64,000 bases of DNA from Euglena gracilis (lineage: Eukaryota > Euglenida > Euglenophyceae > Euglenales), in the NCBI GenBank assembly GCA_039621445.1, contig CP154955.1, positions 12,652,960-12,716,959 on the forward strand. Direction: 5' to 3'. Under the pieces are notes generated by a model. That model was given only the letters and a program-made list of their open reading frames with translations. It made no database searches and had not been told where the DNA came from. The position numbers and the translations under genes were made by a program. This document shows positions 31,401 to 38,739 of this stretch, piece by piece. The first letter of the stretch is position 1; each line of letters opens with the position of its first letter.

Positions 31401-32535
31401 TCGCGGAATCACCGCTTAACTGGAAAATGCGCTGTTGCGCTTCCTGAAATGCAGATGCAAGTGTGAAGAATTGCTCCAATGTGATAAATTGTCCCAAATC
31501 AGGATTTTTGATAGGCGGTTCATGCAACTTTTGCTGCAATTGTGGAACAATTGCCGTAATTGGCTCCAATTGGTGTGATAAAGCTTGCAAACTATGTTGC
31601 ATGTTGGAGAAAATTGCGTCATTGCGGGATTGTGTTTCACACATGGCTTCACTCACTTTTTGGAAGTGTTGTGGCAAATGTGCCTGCAAATGTGTGTCCA
31701 AACCTTGACGCAAAGTTGCTAGGTCCACATTGGTGGATTGAAAGTTTGCTTGGCAATATTGACCAACATCACGCACATAACTCCAAAGGTAATTCAGCTT
31801 GTGTTCTACAACCTCATCAAAATCCAAAACCTTGTTAAGTGTCATAGCGCAATCCGCTACACGAGTGTGGACATGGGAAATTTGCCGCGTTAGCGGGTGG
31901 TCCATTGGAAGATTTGTGACTATGCGCTGAATCACGGTAATGGGTTGAGGGGAAATATTTTCCAACTCTTCCGCATCACTGCTCATAGACTCTGTGGGAC
32001 TTGTATATGCCGGAACTGTCAAACACATCTCCGGGTGCCATGGCAATGCTGGGAAAGAACCCGTATCGGGTAGTGCGGGCAATTGTCCAATCGGACTTAT
32101 AGGGGGAAGCATAGGGGGGGGCTGAAAGAAACATGGTCTCTCTAACCCACCCTCAACAAAAATTTGCCGTGGCGTATCCGCCTCAGAGTCAAATGTGCCT
32201 ATCGGCACCAGTGCGAGATCTCGCCGGGGGGGATGGGTGTTAGCCGATCGGCTTTCCAAAAAAAGGGTTTGTGCCTGTTGGGCATGGGGTTGCTCTATAG
32301 AGCTTGACACCGATAGGTGTGGGGATGCCCATTGGACGGGGGGAGGATTACTCGGCACAGACACCGATAGGTGTGACACACGCGGGGAAGGAGGATTACC
32401 TTTGAAATGGATCAATGCTTGTGTACCCCTATGGGGTTGTGAATGCTCATTAGAGCTAGACAATGATGCCGAAGGTTCATGTCCACGAAGTGAACCAATC
32501 AATGCTGCATAATCGATGGGCGTTGTGCTCTGCAT
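28432..32535 (-). CDS. gag: gag polyprotein (E2), coiled-coil type
   Basis: The open frame runs 28432-32598. I place the start at the ATG at 32535 because MQSxxxI(D/N)YAxLIGSL is shared with E1 (35113). Residues 1-240 are low complexity. About 245-695 is a long coiled-coil with recurring ADLHKR/ADLQNR/SDLHKQLQ heptads. About 900-1110 is the capsid-like domain (KPQWDGDPTTWKQFFRDW...). About 1159-1172 is a zinc knuckle, CFLCNLPGRMSREC, whose His is Arg here (His in E5). An Arg/Ser-rich stretch comes next. A change in a C-tract near 28840 then shifts the frame, so the second knuckle (CSLCGSKDHHSSKC) lies in another frame and the listed C-terminus to 28432 is an artefact. It is unusually long for a Ty3/gypsy gag. 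Confidence 0.85.
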   Translation of the reverse strand: MQSTTPIDYAALIGSLRGHEPSASLSSSNEHSQPHRGTQALIHFKGNPPSPRVSHLSVSVPSNPPPVQWASPHLSVSSSIEQPHAQQAQTLFLESRSANTHPPRRDLALVPIGTFDSEADTPRQIFVEGGLERPCFFQPPPMLPPISPIGQLPALPDTGSFPALPWHPEMCLTVPAYTSPTESMSSDAEELENISPQPITVIQRIVTNLPMDHPLTRQISHVHTRVADCAMTLNKVLDFDEVVEHKLNYLWSYVRDVGQYCQANFQSTNVDLATLRQGLDTHLQAHLPQHFQKVSEAMCETQSRNDAIFSNMQHSLQALSHQLEPITAIVPQLQQKLHEPPIKNPDLGQFITLEQFFTLASAFQEAQQRIFQLSGDSANFAHFSAEANESFAPRTYVQQLEERLCRLEQKSCHCGEISAEIASFHTQIANIASRIENLQQQWQNDTMEFRTAIADLQNRNAATRAPTPDISGLKATMSDLHKQLQQDVGNIEASLAKLHTSYAEVAGRIPDVTGIHTAIADLHKRMQEMSSKMLQVQSPPQSTLPLPTPTPTLPNTHLDQIRAEMRTKNHQIMQEFCDSLMNTEKTGKQDVTKLQSDITALSAQVSVLMEQPMAEKVKGPHSNQTTKPSPQLEAIYSAMRTLVTRVQELDTGFGAISHDFQSISDKILLLDELPSYRRRIKRLQEDVGRITDNWQVVDHLEQSVHEFATNLDRIHAQMRSIHQNPQSGMVCTLAASSSSKSAIRAQIPESTGTLPPNRVSAHAVVPPLTLPVPVDEFSDEESGFQAKTRPTPLLNQEIRESELVRGMIRTPTPGIGHTSQIRLVAPMVQPCDTSPPHAQPHHHSRNRDSPNLHGTYGTLSGMFHAHSQNHPNNTPGATTGVPAHRAISLPGPHPWNTTEGPRVSQKDFKGTIAIANKVKPQWDGDPTTWKQFFRDWEYYWDLKGPTQDDNPEVIKMEFIDCLPREEKERARQLVIGGRISFEELVEQYASSCSSLVSRISLENKWRQFTPPDRKWKSIGLWYSKWLALAAEVDELGEKQINEQFDAILLHYIPKLIKEIHREELAGHILTLDERWNYFSKQMKLSQLLGQIESAYHHHPTAGVPTGSVHAVQRTTSPKSPKSPSSDSKTRYPRSNPKSPTRESKPRYSRSSDQVSDKVCFLCNLPGRMSRECPNPQARKRSKSPRGSLSSWSSRSSRSAHSQRSGYRSGDGRPRSRSPHRNSGRGFIPRGRSPPLPAIRMRIAILRDLGREVDHPLHDAAAVERITAPRVAMRPKGNHIRETVVPFVGLKTTIHPSAPVPVLPALAMVVAIPIAVLPIGSVLVSKYPLSRKKTWLRAGRGMRAPRMSWWKTGMPFARYAQFILGSQP

Positions 32536-32646
32536 TTTTGAGGCAAAAACACAAAAACCAAGTGTAGATTGCGGGGTCAAATGCAGAAACAAGTGCAAAA
32601 AGAGGGGATAGTATAAAAAGTAAGCAGAGACCCGAACTCTGAGGTT
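32536..32646 (-). other. 5' leader remnant next to gag (E2)
   Basis: Untranslated sequence between the gag start and the inverted LTR/PBS segment. The portion GTAAGCAGAGACCC resembles the E1 leader near 35190-35210. No gene. Confidence 0.5.
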
Positions 32647-32797
32647 AAGGTTGGACGTACACTTGGTAGCAGTTTAGGTTTTTGATCCTTTTGACCGCAA
32701 ACGGTCGTGTGGTGCCCCGCCTATAGGCGAACACAGGCACTACAAGCCGTTTCCGGCCAAAGCCGTACGCACGGACACGTCCTCTGACGGTTCGCAA
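32647..32797 (+). other. Inverted LTR end, primer-binding site and leader (E2)
   Basis: The 17-nt inner end of the LTR (32647-32663, GGACGTACACT at its 3' side) and the PBS TGGTAGCAGTTTAGG (32664-32678) are on the plus strand, although the element is on the minus strand. At 32798 the LTR sequence resumes in the expected orientation. About 150 bp has therefore been flipped, and 23 bp of LTR (present at 15754-15776) is missing. Imperfect inverted repeats (about 32632-32644 and 32781-32795) border it. Confidence 0.7.
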
Positions 32798-33195
32798 CGC
32801 AAAAGAATAAAAGTTGGAGTAACAGAAAAATTGAAAAGAATAATATAAAAGTTGTTCGCCCTTTTCCCCAATTAAGAGGCAGAGCACAAAGCAGGGGAGA
32901 AGCCCTATGGGCTACGACAAGGAAAAGTGCCAAGTGACTTGGCTGTCCTTTTAGGACTTCAAATGTGAAAAATCAAACTTGGAAATCAAGTCTTGAATCA
33001 AAACGAAAGAAGAAAATAAATACCACCTGTGGAGAGGAGAACCAGAGTAAGGTTTGGGTATTCCTAATTCAGGCCGTTGGCCATCTGTAGGAATACCACC
33101 TAGCATAGTACTGTGTATGAGGCTCAGAGCTATATCTGGCCGTAGGCTTATACCTACATACACAGTACCATGGCCTTACGGCTGCCTGGTACACA
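32798..33195 (-). repeat. E2 5' LTR (inner 40 bp displaced)
   Basis: It aligns gap-free with 15777-16174 at about 98.7 %. The 12-bp hairpin is conserved. The inner end is involved in the inversion at 32647-32797. The outer end abuts the target duplication AAGTC at 33196-33200. Confidence 0.9.
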
Positions 33196-33200
33196 AAGTC
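33196..33200. repeat. Target-site duplication of E2, right copy
   Basis: AAGTC, identical to 15732-15736. The E1 gag sequence continues from here (complement reads ...GLQTAIGD). Confidence 0.85.
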
Positions 33201-35113
33201 CCCAATTGCAGTTTGTAGTCCCGAAACATCCGCAAAAGCGATTTTCAGGTCTGCAAACGCAGTTTGCAGATCCGCATTCGCGGTTTGGATGGTAGTTATG
33301 ACCGTTTCCTCGTCTTGGAGTTCCGCATTAGCGGTTTCTAAGCTAAGAATCACCGCATCGCAGGATTGGAGTTCCGCCGTAGCGGTTTGTAGCGCATTGG
33401 AAGCAGTTTCAAGTTTTTGTATGTCGCTTTGCCACTTTTCATGGAGGAAATCTTGCCGATGCGCGATTTCCGCCACTTGAGTGCGTAACGTGGTCAAATT
33501 GTTGGAAATTTCACCGCATTTGCAGGAAGTTTGTTCCAAACGAGCAATCCGCTCTTCCAGTTGTTGAGCAAAAGCTCTTTGTACATAGTTTTCGCGTATT
33601 TGTGCAAAATTTTCATGAAAACTCCCGTTTTCATCACCCGAACGCAAAATGCGTTCTTGGGTTTGTTGTACAACGTTAGACAAAGTTGAAAGGTGCTCAT
33701 ATGAGACATATGAGCCACGTTCCGCACCCGTAGGCACGTTATCCCGGTGTTGTTGTCGGGACTGCATTTCTTGCATTGTATAAGAAAATTTTTCCAGTTG
33801 TGTAAACGATTGTTGTAGATTTTGTTGTAAATGTAAAAATTTTGCGTTCTTCCGCGATTCCGCGGTTTGGAGGGTCTCTTGTACCTGTTGGAAGTTTTGC
33901 ACCAACGTGTTGCGCAAAAATGCGTCAAAACCTTGCTGGAGGTTCTGAAGGTCCATTGTAGTGCAGTTAAAATTCTTTTGGAAAAATTGTCCAAATTCTT
34001 GGATATATTGCCAAAGGAAGTCCAGCTTGCCGAAAACGGCCTTGTGACTGTCTTCATCAAATTGCAGGACACGGTTTAGTATTTGAGCGCAATTTTGGAC
34101 ACATTCCTCGACGTGTCGAAAGTGCTTTTGTAGTGGGTGGTTCTCCAGAACATTTGCCACTACGCGCTCAACGGTACCACTGGAGAACTCATCCCGGTCT
34201 TCCTCGGAGTCATTGTCCATAGGAACAATGACACCGGCAGTGTCCGGGACCACCAACCGCATTTCAGCGGACCAACGTAGTTCTGTGATTTCTCCCAATT
34301 GTGGCGGGGGGGGCAAGTCCCGAATGGGGCTTACCGGTGGTAGGGCCGGGGGGGGTTGGAAAAACAAGGTGTTTCCAACCCGCCCTCGTAAGGAGGGGGC
34401 TCTGCTGGCAATTGGGTGCCAAAAGGCACTAATTGCCAACCCCGTTTGGGCATTCTGCCCACTTGTGAGTCAGACTCCGCGGAAGCGGAGGGGGTCCGTA
34501 GGCCCATTGTAGGACTGTGTTGTACCGCAAATGCGGCTGTTGTAAGTTTGGGTCCGCAAACGCGGGTTGGGTCGGTAGACCCTTGGAGGGGGGGGGGCAC
34601 CGCCGAAGCGGCTTGGGTCCGAATACCCTTGGAGGGGGGGGGGGACCGCCGAAGCGGCTTGGGTCCGAAGACCCTTGGAGGGGGGGGGGGGGGCACCGCC
34701 GAAGCGGCTTGGGTCCGAAAACCCTTGGAGGGGGGGGGGGCACCGCCGTAGCGGCTTGGGTCCGAAGACCCTTGGAGGGGGGGTTGCACCGCCGAAGCGG
34801 CTTGTTGTAGGGGAGGCCACCGCTAAAGCGGTTTGGGTTCGAAAACCCTGTTGTGGGTGGGGGTACCTCCGAAGCGGCTTGGGCGTCCGCCCCTTGTATG
34901 GAAGATTTTTCCACCGCAGAAGCGGCTTGGGCATCCGCCCCTTGTGGATAAAAATCTTCTGTCGCTAAAGCGACCTGGGCATTCGCCCGTTGTAAGGAAA
35001 AATTTTGTGTCGCCGTAAGCGACTTCGTCTGCATTCTGCAGTCCACCAAGCGAACCTATTAACAAAGCATAGTTAATAGGTGCGTTTCCAATGTTCGCAT
35101 TTGCGCTTTGCAT
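33201..35113 (-). pseudogene. gag: gag N-terminal half (E1)
   Basis: It starts at the ATG at 35113 (MQSANANIGNAPINYALLIGSL), homologous to the E2 gag start. Residues from 35050 to about 34430 are a hairpin-rich tandem repeat readable in several frames. The frame 33201-34439 then has PPALPPVSPI, NHPLQKHFRHVEECVQNC and a long coiled-coil (FAQQLEERIARLEQ, TANAELQDEETVITTIQTANADLQ). It ends at the E2 insertion, and the same protein resumes at 15731. At least two frameshifts lie in the repeat region. Confidence 0.75.
34560..35030 (-). repeat. Hairpin minisatellite in gag with long C/G tracts (E1)
   Basis: Four to five near-identical units of about 43-50 bp (34595-34800) grade into diverged copies up to about 35030. 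Each unit holds two hairpins (CCGCC-GAA-GCGG type and GGGTC-CGAA-GACCC type) and a G tract of 7-14 on the plus strand. It is translated as Pro/Ser/Ala-rich repeats. Tract lengths differ between units, shifting the frame. Confidence 0.8.
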
Positions 35114-35320
35114 TTTTGATGGAAAGTTGGGAGGATTTTTGTGAAAATCGTAAAAATTGTAAAAATTGTAAAACATTTTGTGAAAACACCCAAAAAGGTA
35201 AGCAAAGGTGGGGGCTCAGAGGCTTTGTGACGAAGCCGTAGCCACTTGTGCCACTGGAAATACCTCGTCCGTGTGTACGCAACCTTTGCTGAGCTTACCT
35301 TTGGTCGTTAGACCGTTAAA
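35114..35320 (-). other. E1 5' leader with long-range stem
   Basis: Untranslated sequence between PBS and gag. AGGTAAGC-AAAGGT (about 35191-35205) can pair with ACCTTTGC...GCTTACCT (about 35284-35301), closing a loop of roughly 80 nt. This may be a packaging or dimerisation structure. No gene. Confidence 0.45.
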
Positions 35321-35335
35321 CCTATTCTGCTACCA
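35321..35335 (-). other. Primer-binding site (E1)
   Basis: The minus strand TGGTAGCAGAATAGG begins directly at the end of the 5' LTR (...GTACACT). TGGTAGCAG is complementary to a tRNA ending CTGCTACCA, compatible with an initiator-Met-type acceptor (A1:U72). The E2 PBS shares the first nine bases. Confidence 0.65.
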
Positions 35336-35767
35336 AGTGTACGTCCCACCCCGGCTTTTCTACTTATGCTTTCCTCCCGAAAAGCCCATGGGGGGAGTAA
35401 CAATAAAATTTGTTTCCCTTTCCTCTTTTGATTGCAAATCACAAAGGAAAAGAGAATTGTTGGGACCGCAGACCCTTATATGAAAGTGACTTTTGCTCTT
35501 TCGAGCTTTGTAAAAGAAAGAAATAAAACTTCTATTCGAATGGGACTTCGCCATCAGAATTCTAAAAAAGAATTGCAAAGCACCACACCCTGTAACCTTG
35601 AATTAGGAACCAGTTACTTTCGCTAAGCTTTCGCTCGCTCTGAGATTCTCTCTTTGTCTTATGGTTTAACCATGCCACTGTGTACGGCCCGGCCGTAGCC
35701 AGATTGTAGGCCGTAGCCCATTATATCTGGTACACAGTGCCATGGCAGAATGGCTGCCTGGTACACA
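35336..35767 (-). repeat. E1 5' LTR
   Basis: 432 bp paired with 1199-1628. It contains the conserved hairpin (about 35670-35746) and a TATA-like CATATAAGG on the minus strand near 35476. Inner end next to the PBS. Confidence 0.85.
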
Positions 35768-35853
35768 GGGAACCCATTAGGAGATCCTAATAGGATCTGC
35801 TTCCATCCTAACTTGCTCAACGGAAGTGGACAGAAGCATAGGCCTGGTACACA

Positions 35854-36571
35854 TCCCCCTGCCCGATTTCCCCTTTGGACCAGGCATTCTGGCCACAGGG
35901 ATGTCGGACAAAGACCTGGTCTGTGGGAGGTGCACCCTGGCGCATCCACCGGGGCCCTTTCCGTCGCACAGGGGTCCACTCAAAGGTGGGGGGGGCGGAA
36001 AGGTGGGGGACCCAAAAAGCCCAAAACGCGCAAAAAGGTTTCACCTACCCTGCGGTGGCTTTTTGGTATATTGTATATTACAGCCACTGGGGAAAGTTGG
36101 GCTGGCAGGTATCCTTTCCAAGCAAACCCATCCACCCACTTTGGGTGTGCCAAAGGCACTTGGGGTTGGTTCCATGGGCATTCCAGGAAACCCCATGAGG
36201 AGGGGTGGAAGGAGGGGGCCTCTGACCACTCAAACCTAGGAAGGCCCACGGCCAGTCAAACCTGGCCACGCAAAAGAAAAGGTCGTATTCTACAAAACCA
36301 ACTGCCGGCGACAGTATTTCCCCCGGGGGGGAAAGTAGAGAGGAGTGAAGGGTTGGCTTAGGCCAGGAAAAAATGTGCTGTCTGGCAGCCTTATGGCCTC
36401 AAATGGCCGAAAATAAAAAGGAAAGGAAAAGTAGGCCTTCGGCCCTGTGCGCTGCGTGTCGCACGCTCGCGACAGGGGAGAGGAGAGAGGGGTGTGCATG
36501 CATGCGCACGGAATCCTGCACATGGCAGCATCCCGGTGGGAACTTATTAGCGGCGAATACCGCAAAGGGTC
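35854..36571 (-). other. E3 PPT and 3' UTR, distal part
   Basis: TCCCCCTGCCC at 35854 is the complement of the PPT next to the LTR end. The rest matches E0 (from 200) and, more weakly, E2. No credible gene; the plus-strand frames here are short and not conserved. It continues at 44303 after E4. Confidence 0.6.
36567..36571. repeat. Target-site duplication of E4, left copy
   Basis: GGGTC here and GGGGC at 44298-44302 flank E4 (one mismatch). The unoccupied site AAAGGGTCTTCAAAGGG is preserved in E0 near 565-581. Confidence 0.75.
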
Positions 36572-36775
36572 TGCGGACTAATTGCTGACCTGATCACCTT
36601 GCCAACTGCTGAACCGAATTCTGTATTCCTAACTCAAACTTTTCCCCGCAGACTGCAGGCTCCTGTGTTATGTCTCAACATTGATTTGTGATTACCTCTT
36701 TGGGACAATTGGGATATCAAGAAAATTGGGAATCCGAGTATTTCAAGAAAAACAAAGAATATTATGAGACGTCCA
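36572..36775 (+). repeat. E4 5' LTR
   Basis: 204 bp, TGCGGACT...GACGTCCA. Pair of 44093-44297. Very short for a chromovirus LTR. Confidence 0.9.
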
Positions 36776-36779
36776 AAGT

Positions 36780-36794
36780 TGGTCGCAGAGGTTT
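36780..36794 (+). other. Primer-binding site (E4)
   Basis: TGGTCGCAGAGGTTT begins four bases after the LTR. It differs from the giant family (TGGTAGCAG), implying a different primer tRNA. Confidence 0.5.
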
Positions 36795-36828
36795 GTTGTT
36801 CAAATCGTAAAAGACGTCTTCGAGGAGA

Positions 36829-37299
36829 TTGATCATTGTTTCACTGGTTGTTGAAGTTCCAGAAGTTGGTCTTCCTGAAGGCAAGGTTAACCGAGTTGCT
36901 GGTACAGAACAACACCTTCAACAGGAAGTTGACATTGAGGCTGTGGTGAACAAGTTCACAGTGGAGAATTTGTCAACAGTTGTTGTATTGGTTACTTGGT
37001 TGTTGAAGCTTGTGGTGCTGCTGTTCACCTTGCTGTCTAGAACAAGATCCTGGTGGAGGAAAGATCTTCATTATCTTGCTGACCTGATCCTGAACCCAGT
37101 GGTTGGTTTTCTGTTCTGGTTTCTTCAGTTTTGTTTGTCTTTTTGGATTGGCCAGTGTTTCTCCCAGTTTTCAGAGCCAGTGGTTGAGTTTTTTGAAAGT
37201 GATCTGCAGAAATGTCTTCCATTGAAGATTTGGAAAGATGGTTGCAAGAATTGGAAACCAAAACAGCCAGCAGCAGTCAGTCTGTGTTTACCCCTGTGA
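36829..37299 (+). CDS. Leader reading frame with hydrophobic segments (E4), doubtful
   Basis: A 156-codon frame between PBS and gag, overlapping the gag start (37212) in another frame. It would encode two hydrophobic stretches (STVVVLVTWLLKLVVLLFTLL and VVGFLFWFLQFCLSFWI) that could span membranes. The underlying DNA is T/G-rich with repeated GTTGTTGAAG-like words, so the hydrophobicity may just reflect base composition. The listed start is ATT rather than ATG. No family is recognised. Confidence 0.2.
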   Translation: MIIVSLVVEVPEVGLPEGKVNRVAGTEQHLQQEVDIEAVVNKFTVENLSTVVVLVTWLLKLVVLLFTLLSRTRSWWRKDLHYLADLILNPVVGFLFWFLQFCLSFWIGQCFSQFSEPVVEFFESDLQKCLPLKIWKDGCKNWKPKQPAAVSLCLPL

Positions 37300-38330
37300 A
37301 CCCCATCACCCAGGTTGAAACATTTCTGAAGCAAATTGTGGAACCAAATTCCAGCAACCCCAGCCAAAGTTCAACCCAAAGTTCAAGATTACCCCCTGTG
37401 AAGTTGCCAGATTTTGAGGGTGCAAAGTGGCCAGAGTTTTTGAAAGATTTTGGCAGATGGTTGAGGTTAACTGGTGCTGTTGCATTGGAAAGGTCCAGAA
37501 AAAGGATTGGCTGTTGGAATGTTGCACCCCCAAGGTGAAAAAACTAGTTGAAAAAGTGATGGATGAGAATGATGATTTTGAAAAAGTGCTGTTGTAAATT
37601 GCAAAATTGTTCCCAACACTGGAAAATGACATCACTTTGAGATCTGCCATTGAGAAATTGCCAGCACTTTCACAGAACCCTGAACCCCAAGACATCAAAA
37701 AACTTTTCATTGAGTTGGACAACTTGATGGCCAGGTTGAGCCCCCAGGCCATGAGTGAACAGGAAAAGTTTCTGGTTTTGCTGAGGAAATTACACCCCAG
37801 AATGTATGCAGACACGAAGGCAGACAGACTTTACAAACATCGTTCTGAGACATTCACAGATTTGAGGAAAATAATTTTGGAAAAAAGTTCTGAAGATTGG
37901 TTGGTGAGGAATTTGCTGAAAAAAGGAAAACTCAGACCCCTGATTGAAAGACCCCCTGATCAATCTGAAAAAGGTGGCGAAAGTGTCCCAGAATCTGGAA
38001 AAGGTGGAAAATCTGGTGAAAAAGGAAAAGGCAAAGGAAAACGCAAAGGCAAGGGTGAAAGAAAAGTTGATGACACCCCATCCCCACGATTTGGAGCTAC
38101 AATTTTCTGTCGATTTTGTCACAAAAAGGGGCATTATGAAGACAGATGTTGGTCAAAAGAAAAGTTTGAGAAAAAGAAGGCAGCAGCCCAGAAGGGGGCA
38201 GGCAAAGGGACCCCTTCGGTTCAACACAAGGGAGTGCAAACCCAGGTTACCCCCCCGGGTGAGAACCCCAAAAAGAGAAAGGCTGATGCTTTGCAGTTGC
38301 TCCAGATGGTGTGTAAAACTTATCTTTTGC
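37212..38330 (+). pseudogene. gag: gag (E4)
   Basis: The ATG at 37212 gives MSSIEDLERWLQELETK. The capsid-like part has VKLPDFEGAKWPEFLKDFGRW, then shifts frame near 37490 and meets a TAA at about 37595. The remaining capsid (LSQNPEPQDIKKLFIELDNL, LRKLHPRMYADTKADRLY) is in frame with 37607-38968. A Lys/Gly-rich stretch and one zinc knuckle, CRFCHKKGHYEDRC, follow. One knuckle and the modest length are typical for chromoviruses, unlike the giant family. Confidence 0.8.
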
Positions 38331-38700
38331 AGGTGAAGGTTTATGGAAAGGATGTTCAAGCCATTTTGGACACAGGGGCCACCATTACTGCAGTTTCTAA
38401 GAAATGTGTTCCTGAGAATAAAATTCAGCGGAGTGCTGCGGTACCCCTGCAGATCGGCAACGGGGAGTACATTTTTTCCGAGGGGACTTGTAAGATGTGT
38501 TTGCAGTTTGGGTCAACGATTCTGAAATTGAAAGCTGTTGTGGTGGATACTTGTGCCTTTGAGGCAGTTTTGGGGACTGACTTCACAGAGATTGAGTTGT
38601 TTGGAGGGTTGTTGACCAGACCCCCCAGAATCATCATCGAAGGTGAGGAGTTTTTACTTCAGAGCCATGATGGGGACCACACCATTAAAAGAATTTTCAG
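38331..38700 (+). CDS. Aspartic protease (E4)
   Basis: In the same frame as the gag zinc knuckle, without an intervening stop. The catalytic motif is VQAILDTGATITAVS (DTGA) and the second hallmark is EAVLGTDFTEIELFGG. Both are intact. It matures gag and pol in active elements. gag and pol are fused in one frame here, with no UAG as in the giant family. Confidence 0.85.
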
Positions 38701-38739
38701 ACTTTTCAAGACAGAAAGCTACACTTTGGTCAAGCCAGT

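Larger units (their letters stand above)
15737..33195 (-). mobile_element. E2: giant Ty3/gypsy chromovirus nested in E1 gag
   Basis: A 17.46-kb LTR retrotransposon on the minus strand with LTRs 15737-16174 and 32798-33195 (the second lacks its inner 40 bp through an inversion), a PPT, a PBS and a 5-bp target duplication. Gene order: gag, UAG, PR, methyltransferase-like domain, RT, RNase H, IN-chromodomain, ORF-A, ORF-B, ORF-C. The two LTRs align without indels over 398 bp with about 5 substitutions (1.3 %), making it the youngest dated insertion in the window. It still carries disabling changes: the PR active site, several stops in IN and frameshifts at C-tracts. Confidence 0.9.
1199..35767 (-). 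mobile_element. E1: giant Ty3/gypsy chromovirus, split by E2
   Basis: This is an LTR retrotransposon on the minus strand: 5' LTR 35336-35767, 3' LTR 1199-1628. Removing E2 (15737-33195) and one copy of its 5-bp target duplication leaves about 17.1 kb, almost the same as E2 itself. Order from the 5' end: gag (with an inverted internal segment), UAG junction, PR, methyltransferase-like domain, RT, RNase H, IN with chromodomain, ORF-A, ORF-B, ORF-C, 3' UTR, PPT. LTRs differ at about 19-20 of 430 positions. The 5 bp next to the two LTRs (ACCCC and GGGAA) do not match, so no target duplication is visible. All genes are degenerate. Confidence 0.85.

Noticed and set aside
34416-34810. Gly-rich plus-strand frames over the gag minisatellite.
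   Set aside because: A repeat of this composition is open in several frames on both strands. No homology in E2.
34560-35030. CRISPR-like repeat array.
   Set aside because: Units are contiguous and lie in a eukaryotic gag gene, with no unique spacers.
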